Source: Strigamia acuminata (lineage: Eukaryota; Arthropoda; Chilopoda; Geophilomorpha; Linotaeniidae). From it: a DNA stretch of 64,000 nt. The stretch spans positions 3,348,001 through 3,412,000 of the forward strand of contig OX442322.1 of NCBI GenBank assembly GCA_949358305.1, written 5' to 3'. A model generated the notes under the pieces. The model was not told the DNA's origin and did not search any database. It worked only from the letters and a program-made list of their open reading frames with translations. Of this stretch, positions 1 to 10,667 are shown in pieces (the stretch's first letter is position 1; every line of letters starts with the position of its first letter). Made by a program: the position numbers and the translations under genes.

Positions 1-2
1 CC

Positions 3-551
3 ACGTGGGCGTTCAAGATGCGCGTTTTTCTAAGAAAATCAGAGTGGTGGACGGTAATTGTCGACGAGCCACCGGTGAACGGAGCTTTAGCAGCACGAAA
101 CGCATGGCGTGGCAAAGATGAAAAAGCCATGAACGCCATCGTGCAGGCCCTGTCGCCAGCTCAGACCGTGTACGTAATCAATAAGGATACGGCACGAGAA
201 TGCTGGACCAAGCTGGAAGAAGTGCACCGAGGACGAGCGAGGCAGCGGCATACCATTTTGCGGAGAGAACTGACCAAGATGCGATGGGAGAAAGCGGAGA
301 CGGCCACAAAGTTTCTACAGCGCATGGAGTCGACGGTAAACCAGTTGCGAGCGGTCGGAGGCGAAATTTCGGAGCAGGAGGTCGGGACGATGATAATACA
401 GACACTGCCGAAAGCGTACCACAGCATTCCGAGGGCATTCGATATGTGCAACGACGATGCCGTGACGATGGTGAAGCTGCGTCACATGATACTGCAGGAA
501 GAGTTGCGCCAGACGGGTGACGACGAGGTGCACAAAGCTGCACAAAGTTAG
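3..551 (+). pseudogene. Copia-0 gag, N-terminal part (UBN2-type Gag), open at window edge
   Basis: The frame is open from the window edge, so the true start lies upstream; the ATG at 18 is internal to the usual copia Gag N-terminus, where an aromatic/KM motif precedes the capsid helices. The helical pattern (a W-x-K-L-E-E-V turn near residue 67, then LRRELTKMRW) is that of the UBN2 Gag family of Ty1/copia elements, which builds the virus-like particle. The frame stops at 549-551, and the zinc-knuckle coding follows in another frame from about 640, so a frameshift separates the two halves. It belongs to the same element as 640-887 and 6760-7881. Inferred to be inactive. Confidence 0.75.
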
Positions 552-639
552 TTTGTCGCACCGCATGAACGGCAACAATTGAGGCGGTGAACGCAACAGT
601 GACGGAAGCAGCGAGCAGAGCGGTGAACGCAGACGAGAT

Positions 640-887
640 TTGAAGCACGTGAAGTGCTACAACTGCCAGAAGTTTGGGCACATCGCGAGAAATTGTCGGA
701 GCCAAGCGGGAACCGAAAACGAGCACGATGCGAGCCAGAATCAGCCAAAGCTGAGTGCGAGAAAGGAGCAGCAGCCCGACGCGACCGTCAGGGCTGTGAA
801 AACTAACCAATTTGTTTTTCAGGTTAAGACCGAGGGAAGAGAATGGAACCTCGATTCGGGCGCAACACGACATATGACGGGCAACCG
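640..887 (+). pseudogene. Copia-0 gag zinc knuckle and start of protease, cut by Copia-1
   Basis: The translation shows a retroviral CCHC knuckle (CYNCQKFGHIARNC, from nt 655) that binds RNA in Gag, then the copia aspartic-protease active site WNLDSGATRHMTGN (nt 844-885). Copia-1 interrupts the coding sequence right after the Gly-Asn codons. The frame is the same as at 6760, so the interruption is in phase once the duplicated AACC(G/A) target is counted once. In copia elements the protease matures Gag-Pol inside the particle. The upstream Gag frame differs, so this copy also carries a frameshift near 551-640. Confidence 0.8.
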
Positions 888-1195
888 TGTTAAATCCCGG
901 TAAATAATGGTGTGGATTTACTCATAACACAGTGGTGTGGAAAAACTCCTAATTTGAAAGAAACACACAAGACCTTGTGTGGTTCAAAGCATAACATAGA
1001 GTGAGAACTTTATTTATATGTCACGTGACTCCTTGGGTATACAGTGTCACCTGTTGGCATGACATAGCAATAATATACATTAATGATCGCACCTATTTGT
1101 GCGAACGTAAACAAACACTCATATAATGAAAGGAACACTGTCGATTGATAATACGATACACATATGGGAAAGTTAACATACACAATAAGTTAACA
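888..1195 (-). repeat. Copia-1 3' LTR
   Basis: Plus-strand ends are TGTTAAATCC and AAGTTAACA. It matches 6452-6759 along its full length with a few substitutions. Immediately inside it, on the minus strand, lies a purine-rich GAGGGGGCC tract (1198-1209), the plus-strand primer. Confidence 0.93.
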
Positions 1196-1211
1196 ATCGG
1201 CCCCCTCGTAT
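1196..1211 (-). other. Copia-1 polypurine tract
   Basis: On the minus strand the sequence reads ACGAGGGGGCCGAT directly before the 3' LTR TGTTAAC. This is the expected place and composition for the primer of plus-strand DNA synthesis. Confidence 0.8.
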
Positions 1212-1213
1212 CA

Positions 1214-2302
1214 TCAAGCGCTTAACGTATTGAGACCAATCAAAAATCGATTACAGAACTGTATTAAGTCGGTTTTGTCGACCGACTTTGTGAAAATATC
1301 AGCGAAGTTTGATTTGGTTCCTACATGTATCACCTGGAGGTTATCTCGTTTGACAAGTTCTCGTATAAAATGGTACCTCACATCGATATGTTTTGTTTTC
1401 CGATTTTCAATGTTCGATTTGGTGAAGTCCACTGTAGAGATGTTGTCACAAAATACTCGATGATGGAATTTGTTGGCCAAATCAGGGACAATCTCGTATA
1501 ATACTCGAACAATCCATATGTAGTCTTTCACAGTTTCCGTGAGAGCTACATACTCTGCCTTCATTGTTGACAGTGTCACATTACGTTGTTTGAATGTTCT
1601 CCAGTAGATGGGCGCGCTGCCCAGCGTTACTAAAGTCCCGCCAACGGAAATTCGATCATCTTGATTGTTGGCGTAGTCCGAGTCGCTATAGCCAATGACT
1701 TCAATTCGGTCGTTAGGAAACAACATCAATCCGAGGTCTTTTGTTGTTCTTAAATAGCTAAGCAACTCCAAGGGTACAAGCCAGTGCTCCCATCCTGGGT
1801 TGGATTGAAATTGACTCAGAATGTTGATTGCGTAAGTCATGTCAGGTCTTGTCCTTGATCCTATAAATGACAAAGAACCAAGCAGGCTTCTATATGGTAT
1901 TTTCTCCATGACCTTAAATTCTTCGATTGTAATTGGGCATTGTTTCTTCGTAAGCATGGTTGATTTAATCATTGGTTGTGATCTAATCTTTACTGACTTC
2001 AAATGATTGTCAAATCTTAGCAGTACTTTGTTGATGTAAGTCCTTTGATACAGTATCATTTGTTGTCTGTATGGGTGGAATTCAACTCCCAACAATTTTT
2101 TCGTTTGTCCCAAGATCACTAGGTCAAGTTGCGTTTTGATCATATTTAGGACATTCATTGCGTCTTCGAGGTGTTTGCCAAAAACTACAATATCATCAAC
2201 GTACACGATCAAGTACGCAATGTTTCCAAACTTATACACGCAGTTACACCAGTTGACGTGTTGTAGGCCAAGTTTCAGCAGGGTTTCTTCGAGCTCAATA
2301 CC
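1214..2302 (-). CDS. Copia-1 reverse transcriptase C-terminal half and RNase H
   Basis: Same frame again. The catalytic YVDD motif (LIVYVDDIVVFG) lies near nt 2200. The thumb follows, then RNase H with YSDSDYAN, the STMKAEYVAL helix, and KHIDVRYHFIRE before the terminal ADIFTKSVDK signature of copia RNase H. The ORF ends at 1214, about 20 bp from the polypurine tract, as normal for a complete copia. The active-site residues of RT and RNase H are present. Confidence 0.9.
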   Translation of the reverse strand, partial: GIELEETLLKLGLQHVNWCNCVYKFGNIAYLIVYVDDIVVFGKHLEDAMNVLNMIKTQLDLVILGQTKKLLGVEFHPYRQQMILYQRTYINKVLLRFDNHLKSVKIRSQPMIKSTMLTKKQCPITIEEFKVMEKIPYRSLLGSLSFIGSRTRPDMTYAINILSQFQSNPGWEHWLVPLELLSYLRTTKDLGLMLFPNDRIEVIGYSDSDYANNQDDRISVGGTLVTLGSAPIYWRTFKQRNVTLSTMKAEYVALTETVKDYIWIVRVLYEIVPDLANKFHHRVFCDNISTVDFTKSNIENRKTKHIDVRYHFIRELVKRDNLQVIHVGTKSNFADIFTKSVDKTDLIQFCNRFLIGLNTLSA

Positions 2303-2305
2303 TCA

Positions 2306-3034
2306 TTCTGTTCCGGACTGATGTAAGCCGTATATCGCTCGAAGCAACTTGCAGACATGATTTTCTTTCCCATGGCAAATGAACCCCTTAGGTTGACGCA
2401 TGTAGATTGTCTTGTGTAATTTCGCGTACAAGTAGGCGCATTTGACATCCGCCTGAACATATGACCACTTCAACATGCAGACAAGCAGTGTAAACATAAA
2501 GCGTACAATGGAAAAATCGACTACAGGTGAGAAGGTTTCTTCATAGGATTCCCCATAGACTTGTGAGAAACCCTGCGCCACAAGTCTTGCTTTGTATCTG
2601 GCGATTTCTCCTTTATCGTTTGGCTTGACAGTATAAATCCATTTGCACCCAATTACTTTCGTGTCGGGCGGTGGTGGAACTAATTCCCATACCTCGCGTT
2701 CGTGCATTGTGTCTATTTCATCGCACATAGCCTGATTCCATTCTTCTTTTTCTGGAAGATTAGCTATCTGCGCAAAACGTGCGGGTATGAAAACTTCAAG
2801 ATGAATGGCTTCAAAGTCGAGTGTTAACTCATCAAAAATGCTCATGTCGAAATCATCTTGTGTCACATTTGATTCGGATTGCTTCTTTTTTCTCTTATCT
2901 TCGAAAAGGTGATCAGGGACTTGAAGATTATGATCCGTGCAATATCGCTTGACGTCTGGTATTGATCGCAACTTTGGCTTGTCATACCCCTCAATGGTGT
3001 ATTCATAATCCTTCTGTCCTGTCGCCCTTGTCTT
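2306..3034 (-). pseudogene. Copia-1 reverse transcriptase, N-terminal half
   Basis: Same frame as the upstream polyprotein, downstream of its TAG. It carries the RVT_2 hallmarks of copia reverse transcriptase: GCKWIYTVKPNDKGE, YKARLVAQGF, and DVKCAYLYAKL with the first catalytic Asp. A TGA at 2303-2305 follows LLRAIYGLHQSG, where copia proteins usually have a tryptophan, so this is probably a TGG-to-TGA change. Frame continuity on both sides shows a single long ORF broken by point mutations. Confidence 0.88.
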
Positions 3035-3037
3035 CTA

Positions 3038-5737
3038 AGTTTTCTTCCAAACGAGTGCGGGTATCGTTGCAGCTGGGTTTGGAAGTACTTGTCCAGGTTG
3101 AGGTAAGATGGCTTGCAATTGTATTCCTGCTTCAGCTCCAGGTATATTGGGTTTTGGTCGAAGCTTTTCTTCAGGTAATCTAAACTTCAACTTTAGTTGT
3201 GGCAATTCTTCTTCCTCTCTCTTCTTAATCGGCTGCGGCGGAGGTAGCGGTGGTCTAACGTCCTCGTCGGAGTAGTATTGACAATCATCATTCTCCAAAT
3301 TGTCATTTAAGTTGTCAATGTATGTGGTGTACATCTCCGGTAGGCCCAGCTCGCCTTCAACTCCGCGCCTGCTTTCCAGGAATTTAACGTCGCTTGTTTC
3401 TATGACTTTTGAAAATTCTGGCAGCCAAATCCTGTATCCTTTGGTAATCCTCGAATACCCGAGCATAATTCCATGTATGCCCTTATTGTCTATCTTTCCG
3501 TCTCGTACTTTCTTCTGCACAAAGCAGAGACTTCCAAACTTTCTCAAATGACGCAAAGATGGTTTTTGGTCATAATAAAGTTCCATTGGCGTCTTCTCGG
3601 AATTTAGCTTGGCAATTCTGTTCCTGAGGTAGTTGAATGTTAAAATCGCTTCACCCCAAAATCGGTGTTCCAATTGTGCATCGTACACAAGAGCTCGCAT
3701 CCCATTCGCCAATGTCTGGTTTAATCTTTCAGAAACTCCGTTCTGGACTGGTGTGTACGCGTTTGTTCTCTCGTGTGCAATTCCCTGTTCCTCAAGGTAC
3801 TGTCCGAATTTGTTGGAACAGAACTCCATGCCGTTATCTGTTCGTATGGCTAAAATCGATTTTCCGAGTAGGCGCTCAATTCGCTTCACATGCTTTTTGA
3901 ACAATTCGAATACTTCGTCCTTTTGTTTCATCAGATACACTGTCGAGTATCGTGAATAGTCATCCGTGATGGTGAAAAAATATCTGTTCCCTGATAGTGT
4001 GGGTGTTCCAAACGCCCCGCACACATCCATGTGCAAAAGTTCCAACGGCCCCTTCGACCTAATTCCCGGAATTGACTTGTGCGACACTGATTTCTTCTTT
4101 GCAAGTGTGCACACATCACACTGTGTGATTGGCACGTCGAGCACGGGCAGTCCAATTACCGCTTCTGTCTTGCTCATTTGTTGTACGCTAGGGAAATGGA
4201 TATGTCCTAGTCGTTCGTGCCAAAGTCGTGCTTCTTCTGGATTGGAGGCACTTTTGCTTGATTGAGGAGATTGTTGTTTCTTCTCTTCACACGTATTGAC
4301 CCTGGTCGTTTCCTTTTGTTTCAATTTTTCGATGTCGGGTTTTTCATTGCTAAGTTGAATGTAATAGAGTCTGTCCTTCTTGACTCCTTGCATTAACTGC
4401 CGTTTCCATTGTGGGTCGTAAATCTTTACTAAACCCGCACCCACAGCTACTCGACATCTCGCCTCATCAATGCACGGCCCAGACAATAGGTTTCTTCGCA
4501 AGTCCGGCGCATAATAAACCTTTTTTAGTGTGATGGGAATTGTCTCTGTCCCAACCAGGTACATGATGCAGACATCTCCAACTCCTTGAATTTGGATGAG
4601 TGTCTTCTTATCAGCTTGACTGATCGTTCCCGTCATCTCCCGAAAATTATGAAATTGATTTCTGTCTTTGCAGAAATGTCCGGTGGCCCCAGTGTCGTAG
4701 ATCCAGCAGTTGTTGGTTCCGCTGCACTGCAACGTCTCTTGTTCACTTATTTCTGTGAGAAATCCCACATTCAACATGGCGGTATCAAGTTCTTCTGCTG
4801 TGTTTGATTTCATGTTGCTATTTGGCGCCAATTGCAATTGCACTGTGCAGTCTTTGGCCCAATGTCCATGTTGGTTGCACCGGAAACACGGCCCCCGTCC
4901 CGTTGACTCGGTCGTATTTCCTCTGAAATTTCCTCTCATGTTCTTGCCACCTCGATAATTTGGTTTGCCGCCCTTTTGTCCACTTTGAAATCCGCGGTTG
5001 TTTTGGCTTAAGTTCCCTTGTTGTTGAGGTTTTGAATTGTCACTATTTTTTGCGTTGGCAGAACCCTGTCCTGTGCTGAAGGCGTCAATGATTGGCCCCT
5101 GGCCCGAATCCCTCTTTTGTTGAGCTAGACGTCCTTCTTCCGCAACCAGTTCGGCCTCGACCTTTTCTAAAGTGAAATTCGCGTCCTCCCATCTGTATAT
5201 TGCTTGTACGATGGATTGGTACTCTTGCGGCAAATATCTAATCAACTGAAAGGCTTGATAAAGATTGTCCAATTGATGCTTAACATCCGCTAATTTTCTC
5301 GCTGCATTTCGTATTTTCGCTGCGAATACTCCAATCGTTTCGGTTTCCTTGTCGTATTTTAAGTTGAAAAATTCGTCCAGCAAACGTACAATGCGTGCAC
5401 GAGAATCCGGCTCAAAGTTCAGTTTTAGTGTGTTCCAGGCTAATTTCGCATCTTCAACGCCACTGAGCAATTCGTGGTATTGCTCCTCGATGGAGTAGTA
5501 GATGAGACTAAAAGCTCTGCCTTTTCTCAGCTTATAGTCGGAACGGTCCCGCCATGATGCTCCTGGTGCCAGCGCCTCTTCTGATCCATCTGTGAAGGCC
5601 CAGCAACCATGATGCATCAACAAAACTTTAACCTGTTGTTTCCACGTGTCATAATTGGTTCTGTTCAATAATGTCACTTTCCTTTCTAATTTGTCCGAAT
5701 CCATGGCAAAATAGTAGCACTTTTGTACACAAACCAC
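3038..5737 (-). CDS. Copia-1 Gag-protease-integrase part of the polyprotein
   Basis: The ATG at 5737 gives the Gag start MDSDKLERK, shared with Copia-G and nearly so with Copia-I. Domains in order are UBN2-type Gag (about 60-200), a CCHC knuckle CFRCNQHGHWAKDC (about 285), the protease active site WIYDTGATGHFC (about 345), GAG-pre-integrase with LWHERLGHIHF (about 508), and the DDE integrase with HMDVCGAFG, IRTDNGMEF and the NGVSERLN glutamate (about 570-680). A TAG at 3035-3037 interrupts the frame before the reverse transcriptase. The homologous codon in Copia-I is sense, so this is a nonsense mutation and not a natural end. Acts in the cytoplasmic virus-like particle. Confidence 0.92.
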
Positions 5738-6437
5738 CCCAAAAACACTTTCTGTACTGGTTTATCACAACAAAGTGCAAAGTTGTGATGTTAGTTCGCT
5801 CTTATAGATAAGTTAGCACAAAATCCTAACACAGTACTAAGCTAATAAATGTATTCAAAGTATATACGAAATAAACACTAATATTGTTCATAAATGTGAT
5901 GTTTTCCCGTTGTATTCCTCGTTTGGTTACACTTCACGTGTAGTTGAAACCCAGTATTGTTCTTTTCTCGAATTTCGCCTCGTTCTTCGAACGTCGTGTC
6001 GTTTCTCAACCTTCGTGTCGTGTTGTCTCTGTTGCACAAACTGTTCGCAAAAATTGTCCGACTTTTCCACGTTGTTTCTCGACGATTTGAATTCACACTT
6101 CGCGTGTGGTTGACTGGTCCAGTCGCCGTCGTATCGCCTACGTTTCCCAGCCGAAAATATCGTCGCGTTGACGATACGTATCGCACCTTGCGATACGTGG
6201 ACAAAATTTCCAAAAAAAGGAAAAAACTTTTAAATAAAGTGTCAATTGTTATTTTCGAACCCGTCAATGTTCCTGCACAGCTTGGCATCCAATTGTCGGC
6301 TCGAACAACGTGAAATCCATGCAAGAAGACAACTTGTTTACGTCTACCATGGGCGCCGCCATCTTGGATTTGGAGGAAAATTCACTTCTGACCTCTAAAT
6401 GCTTCAAATTCACTGTGGACGTTTTTCCTTCGTTATT
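5738..6437 (-). other. Copia-1 5' leader, non-coding
   Basis: About 700 bp between the primer site and the gag ATG at 5737 without a convincing coding frame. It holds a GCCATCTTGGA motif at 6358-6368 near the primer site. The segment near 6110-6200 contains repeated CGATACGT-type inverted sequences that could fold. Confidence 0.6.
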
Positions 6438-6451
6438 GTGGCCCATAACCT
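6438..6451 (-). other. Copia-1 primer-binding site (internal tRNA-iMet type)
   Basis: On the minus strand, AGGTTATGGGCCAC follows the 5' LTR directly. Drosophila copia is known to prime from an internal, anticodon-arm site of initiator tRNA-Met with GGTTATGGGCCCAG, and ten or eleven bases match here. Copia-G (41052) and Copia-I (52557) carry the same site. Confidence 0.85.
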
Positions 6452-6759
6452 TGTTAAATCCCGGTAAATAATGGTGTGGATTTACTCATAACACAGTGGT
6501 GTGGAAAAACTCCTAATTTGAAAGAAACACACAAGACCTTTTGTGGTTCAAAGCATAACATAGAGTGAGAACTTTATTCATATGTCACGTGACTCCTTGG
6601 ATATACAGTGCCACCTGTTGGCATGACATAGCAATAATATACATTATTGATCGCACCTATTTGTGCGAACGTAAACAAACACTCATATAATGAAAGGAAC
6701 ACTGTCAATTGATAATACAATACACATATAGGAAAGTTAACATACACAATAAGTTAACA
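6452..6759 (-). repeat. Copia-1 5' LTR
   Basis: 308 bp, the same length as the partner at 888-1195, with plus-strand ends TGTTAAATCC and GTTAACA. Transcription would start here on the minus strand. A YY1-like GCCATCTTGGA site lies downstream in the leader at 6358-6368. Confidence 0.93.
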
Positions 6760-7881
6760 AACCAGAACTTTTTCAAAACGTTTGCAGCAGAAAACGGGAA
6801 CCGCGAAGTAACATTGGCCGATGGACAAAAAATTCCAATAATGGGGATCGGAAACGTGCGACTGACGACGAACGATGCAGATTTGGTTGCAAAGGACGCG
6901 TTGTTTGCCCCCGGTTTGAGCGAAAACCTGATTTCAGTGCCGAGACTAGACGAGGCAGAGCTACGAATTGTTTTTGGAGGCGGAATGTGCTCGATTTCAT
7001 GCGGGGATCGAGTGATCATGACCGCGACAAAAATAGGCGCCGTGTATCGATTAAATGTAGAGACCGTAGTAAATGCGAGCATGACTACACACTCAAAAAC
7101 GCAAGAAGGTGCCATGTGCGCATTCGTAACTAAGAACGGAGAAGCAGATGCGGAGGAAATGCAGCCACGAGATAACGAGGCCAACGACGATGAAGTGTAC
7201 AGCAACGCAGACGAAACGTGGAGCATGGACGGCCGTACGAGGAGCGACTTGGACGAGAAGAGTGCCGAACTTGACGCAAAACTCGCAGCGCTTGATGCAA
7301 AGTTGGCCAACGTTGATGTGAAACTGGGCGAACTTGATGCGAGAGAAGCGAGACTGGATGCTAAAGTGGCTAAGATTAATGATATATTTGATAGGTTCGA
7401 CGCAACCAAGAAAATTGAGCTGTTTGAAGTCGTGTCATGCGGAGAAGCGCAACGCAATGGGCACGAGTATCAAGCAAAGGAATTGAAGACTGTTTCGGTC
7501 GCGAATATGGGTGAGGAAATTGACGAGAATTTTGATGAATTCAACGGAATTTTGGACAATGCTAATGTGAGAGTCAGTGAGAGATTAAACAACGTGGAGC
7601 AAAACAAAAGGAGGACCAGACGACGGAAAAGTAAACGAACAATAAGCAATGATGCGACGGCGCGAACAAACGTACGAGAACGAGCGATTGTTCAACCGAC
7701 AAAAGAAAAGGATAAACGAAAGAAACCGTATACTGGACACGAGGGAAATATTTTGCGAGGAAAACTGAGTAAAAACATTACGGAAGCTCGAAACCAACAG
7801 AGGAGCGAGTTGCGTTATTCAAACGAGAAGGGCAAAATTGAGAAGAATCAAGGTCGAGTGGTTTTGACTAATAATATCTGA
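6760..7881 (+). CDS. Copia-0 protease C-terminal half fused to a coiled coil and basic tail
   Basis: The first part continues the copia protease domain interrupted at 887, including the ALFAPGLSENLISVPRL segment that normally precedes the GAG-pre-integrase domain. After about nt 7070 the copia similarity ends. No HHCC zinc finger, integrase or reverse transcriptase follows. Instead there are about seven tandem heptads of the form xxxLDAK (nt 7246-7400), a strong coiled-coil signature, then a linker and a very basic segment (KRRTRRRKSKR near nt 7608). The stop is at 7879-7881, and only about 210 bp, counted without Gypsy-A, separate it from the 3' LTR, so nothing else was encoded. I do not recognise the C-terminal part. 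It may be a non-autonomous copia with an acquired module. Confidence 0.65.
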   Translation, partial: NQNFFKTFAAENGNREVTLADGQKIPIMGIGNVRLTTNDADLVAKDALFAPGLSENLISVPRLDEAELRIVFGGGMCSISCGDRVIMTATKIGAVYRLNVETVVNASMTTHSKTQEGAMCAFVTKNGEADAEEMQPRDNEANDDEVYSNADETWSMDGRTRSDLDEKSAELDAKLAALDAKLANVDVKLGELDAREARLDAKVAKINDIFDRFDATKKIELFEVVSCGEAQRNGHEYQAKELKTVSVANMGEEIDENFDEFNGILDNANVRVSERLNNVEQNKRRTRRRKSKRTISNDATARTNVRERAIVQPTKEKDKRKKPYTGHEGNILRGKLSKNITEARNQQRSELRYSNEKGKIEKNQGRVVLTNNI

Positions 7882-8006
7882 GCGTGCATTGTGTTTTTGA
7901 AATTGTTTAATCGTATTGATCGAGTTTTGTTTACAAATGTGATATGTATTAAATAAGTGTATTTTATTGATTTTTCTTTTTGCTGCATTACAACTTACAA
8001 GTGTAT
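7882..8006 (+). other. Copia-0 3' untranslated segment, left of Gypsy-A
   Basis: AT-rich non-coding DNA after the Copia-0 stop. It ends with the GTAT target at 8003-8006, which is repeated at 29726-29729 on the far side of Gypsy-A. The remainder of this untranslated region resumes at 29730. Confidence 0.6.
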
Positions 8007-8432
8007 TGTTACGCGGTAGAGCCGTACCGTGTATCGGCTGGCTCTGCTCGCTCTGTTTAGGCATTTAATGCAATGAATTCTCACTAGACGGCGCTGCGCA
8101 CCTAATTAGATGCACAGACCGTTCAACTTAGTTGATACGGGGAATAGGAGTTTACTTAGTGAGTTGATTAAGCCAGAGAGATCAGATCTCTTTTGATTCT
8201 CAAATTTTTACCTTCACCTACTACTGCCAGCCGGTTGACGGTCAGGCAGGACTAGGCTTCTTGAATTGAATTGAAACAACAGCATCATCCTTATTTACTT
8301 ATTTGAATGATTTATATTTTAAGAATAAACCAAATGTAATAAGAGCTGATGACCGAACATTTACATGAGTAAATGTCCGACTTTGAACAATAAAGCCAAC
8401 AGGCATTTTACATATAAAACCCTGTGTCATTC
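8007..8432 (+). repeat. Gypsy-A 5' LTR, first part
   Basis: Begins TGTTACGCGGTAGAGCC and matches 29245 onwards. It contains an AATAAA-type signal near 8388 and is broken at 8432 by Gypsy-B. The ATTC at 8429-8432 is the target repeated at 21179-21182. Confidence 0.92.
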
Positions 8433-9063
8433 TGTGGTGATTCGGCATCACCTGAAGAAGTAATTAGCGACGATTATCATGTTATTAATTCTCGCCACTA
8501 GAGCGCGCTAGAAATACCGACTAGACTGACTAGTCTCGTGTTTCTGCGAACCTGCATAATCAGAAGGATTTGCATATGACGTCATTTCCGGTTAAGATAT
8601 AACGCCAACGCTTGACCGGAAACGACACTACAGTTACCACAATTCAGCAAGAGCACCATTTACCTCACCTTTCAGGCCGTTTCACGGATTGATCGAGGAC
8701 CGGTGCCCGCTGACCATTTCAACTGTACAACAGCCACATTTATTTAGCGTAGCCAATCTACGCTAGAATAAATATCCGAACGATATTCGTTTAATTCGCA
8801 CGAGAAAGCGAATTCTCGCGTGTTCATAATAACACGTGGAAATACCCTAGACAACAAACACAGACCACGCGTAGGACTAAACAATTGGATCCGCCATTGT
8901 TTAGCGGCAACTCGTATTCGCAGTCGAATCCGAGGACCACTACAGGAAACATCTTAACCTATATTTGTATTAGTAAGAGTGTTTTAATAAAGCAGTATTT
9001 AAAGTATATTGTATTCCCGAGTGTATTATTTATTATCTTTAACCGCAAAGTCGAATCACGACA
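8433..9063 (+). repeat. Gypsy-B 5' LTR
   Basis: Starts TGTGGTGATTCGGCATCACC, itself a short inverted repeat (GGTGATTCGGCATCACC), and ends TCACGACA. It matches 20548-21178 over 631 bp. LTRs of Gypsy-C and Gypsy-D share the TGTGGTGA start and GCGACA-type end. Confidence 0.95.
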
Positions 9064-9065
9064 CG

Positions 9066-9083
9066 TGGGGGTCTGTCCGGGAT
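9066..9083 (+). other. Gypsy-B primer-binding site, tRNA-Pro type
   Basis: TGGGGGTCTGTCCGGGAT lies two bases after the LTR. It agrees at about 16 of 18 positions with the complement of the metazoan tRNA-Pro 3' end, as used by murine gammaretroviruses. Gypsy-C and Gypsy-D have the same type. Confidence 0.8.
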
Positions 9084-9157
9084 AGAATTTGCTAACCTTA
9101 CGACAAAACTTTAAATAATAACCGGGATCTTTCGACCGATCATTATATCGCAAGAAA

Positions 9158-10667
9158 ATGACGAAAACTACCGCAGAAGACAGAAAAAGGCGTAACGACA
9201 AAAAGGATAGAAAGGAAGCCGAAGAAATCGAACGCCAAAAAGCGGAAGAAGCGAACCACGTGGAACCAGAAGTCGAGACTAACTCGACTGAAGTTTCAAC
9301 GGAATCATCAAGTGAAGGCCTCCCCCTTGCAAGACAACTTCCGTTTACGGGAGGCGAATTCGAAGGATCAGGAAGCTCTCACGAAGAAAACGGACTAAAT
9401 AAATCGTTCGAAAACCCTCGATTCGGATTGAAAAGCCCCAGACCAGTCGAAAAGGATCCCAGTGAAATGGATCTAATGACTCTTCTAAATAAAGCGGCAA
9501 GCACAGGTGCCGCAATTATCAACGAGGCTACCCGAGCAGACCAAGAAAGAACGGTCGCGTTAGAGAAGAAGAAAAACGAATTGATGGAAGATTTAGCCAG
9601 AGAGCATCGCGAGAAATTAGCTGCCATGGAACAGAGCTTGGCACAAGAACGTCAAGCTAAGCAGATGGCGGCCGCCCGTGAAAGCCAAGAAAAGCAAATG
9701 GCAATGGAGCGCGAGCTGGCTCGAGAATTGCTCGCGAAGCAGAGAATAATCGAACGAGAAATGGCAAAGGACTACCAGATCCGGCCACCAAGCAACGGGT
9801 TAAGCCAGCATTCGGAGCCAAACTCCGTACAGAGCTCCCCAGAACGGTCTCACACAGCTAAGGAGCTGGTGGCCAAAGCAATAGAAGTAACTCGAGTAGC
9901 CTGCGCACACGGTATCGAGATCGACCAGGACAAGGATCCCTACGCAGAACTAAGCCGAGTAATCGACCTGGTAAATCAGAGGACTGAAAAAAGATCGGCA
10001 GAAAACACGGCCAGACGCGGGGAGAAACGACGTCGGGTCGGAGCAGATCGACAGCAGTCCGAGACCGGCGGCGAAGCAACGTCAGACAGTGAAAGTATCG
10101 ACTCTCAAGCATCTCACGGCAGTATCCGAGTCAACGGACTAGATAGCATCTTGAACGAATCGGACGAAGTCAAAGGGGAACTGTACGAGGCGTTTATACA
10201 GGATAGGAGGAATAATCAGGGCGCACAATCATGGGCAGTAAAAAACTCATTCACAGTGAAAACTGGCCAAACCAGTAATAACAACCCAGGCGACCCTAAC
10301 GCAGAACTAATCAGATGTATAAATCAGAAGAACCAGATACGCAACGAAGCAGGTCGAAATAAACTGGCCATGCCGACGCTCGAGGAGATTAACGCAGTTA
10401 AAAATCACCTCGAAAAGAAGCACGCCGCCGAAGCATATGCTGGAAGAGACTCCTACGTTTTTATCAAAAAAACGAACGAAGGCCTCACGGGGACTCGACT
10501 GGACGATCTAATACCGCCCGGAACAAAGTTGAGCCGAACCTCCGCTCCAGAGAAAGCGAACCCAGATAACTCAACCATAGCGCAAGACCTCACGAATAAT
10601 CCGAACACCGCGGGATCATCAGGACAAACGTCGTTCCAACACAATCAACTCGGACTGACAGGCAACG
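9158..10667 (+). CDS. Gypsy-B gag, N-terminal part with long coiled coil
   Basis: The ATG at 9158 starts a Gag with an unusually long N-terminal extension: a highly charged first 40 residues, a Ser/Glu-rich linker, then a coiled coil at about residues 125-205 rich in Glu, Ala, Gln and Arg (for example MAMERELARELLAKQR). A basic patch (RRGEKRRRVG, about 295) could bind nucleic acid. The coding sequence is interrupted after the LTGN codons by the 401-bp TIR element at 10668-11068 and resumes in the same frame at 11069. Counted without that insertion, Gag would be about 960 residues, two to three times the normal gypsy length. Confidence 0.85.

Larger units (their letters stand above)
888..6759 (-). 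mobile_element. Copia-1, nearly complete Ty1/copia retrotransposon inserted in Copia-0
   Basis: Two 308-bp LTRs (888-1195 and 6452-6759) bound a minus-strand gag-pol. The flanking target duplication is AACCG (883-887) and AACCA (6760-6764), five bases with one later change. From the 5' end (right) the order is LTR, tRNA-iMet-type primer site, leader, gag-protease-integrase-RT-RNase H, polypurine tract, LTR. By eye the LTRs differ at about eight positions in 308, so the insertion is not brand new. The polyprotein frame is continuous apart from nonsense codons at 3035-3037 and about 2303. Confidence 0.93.
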
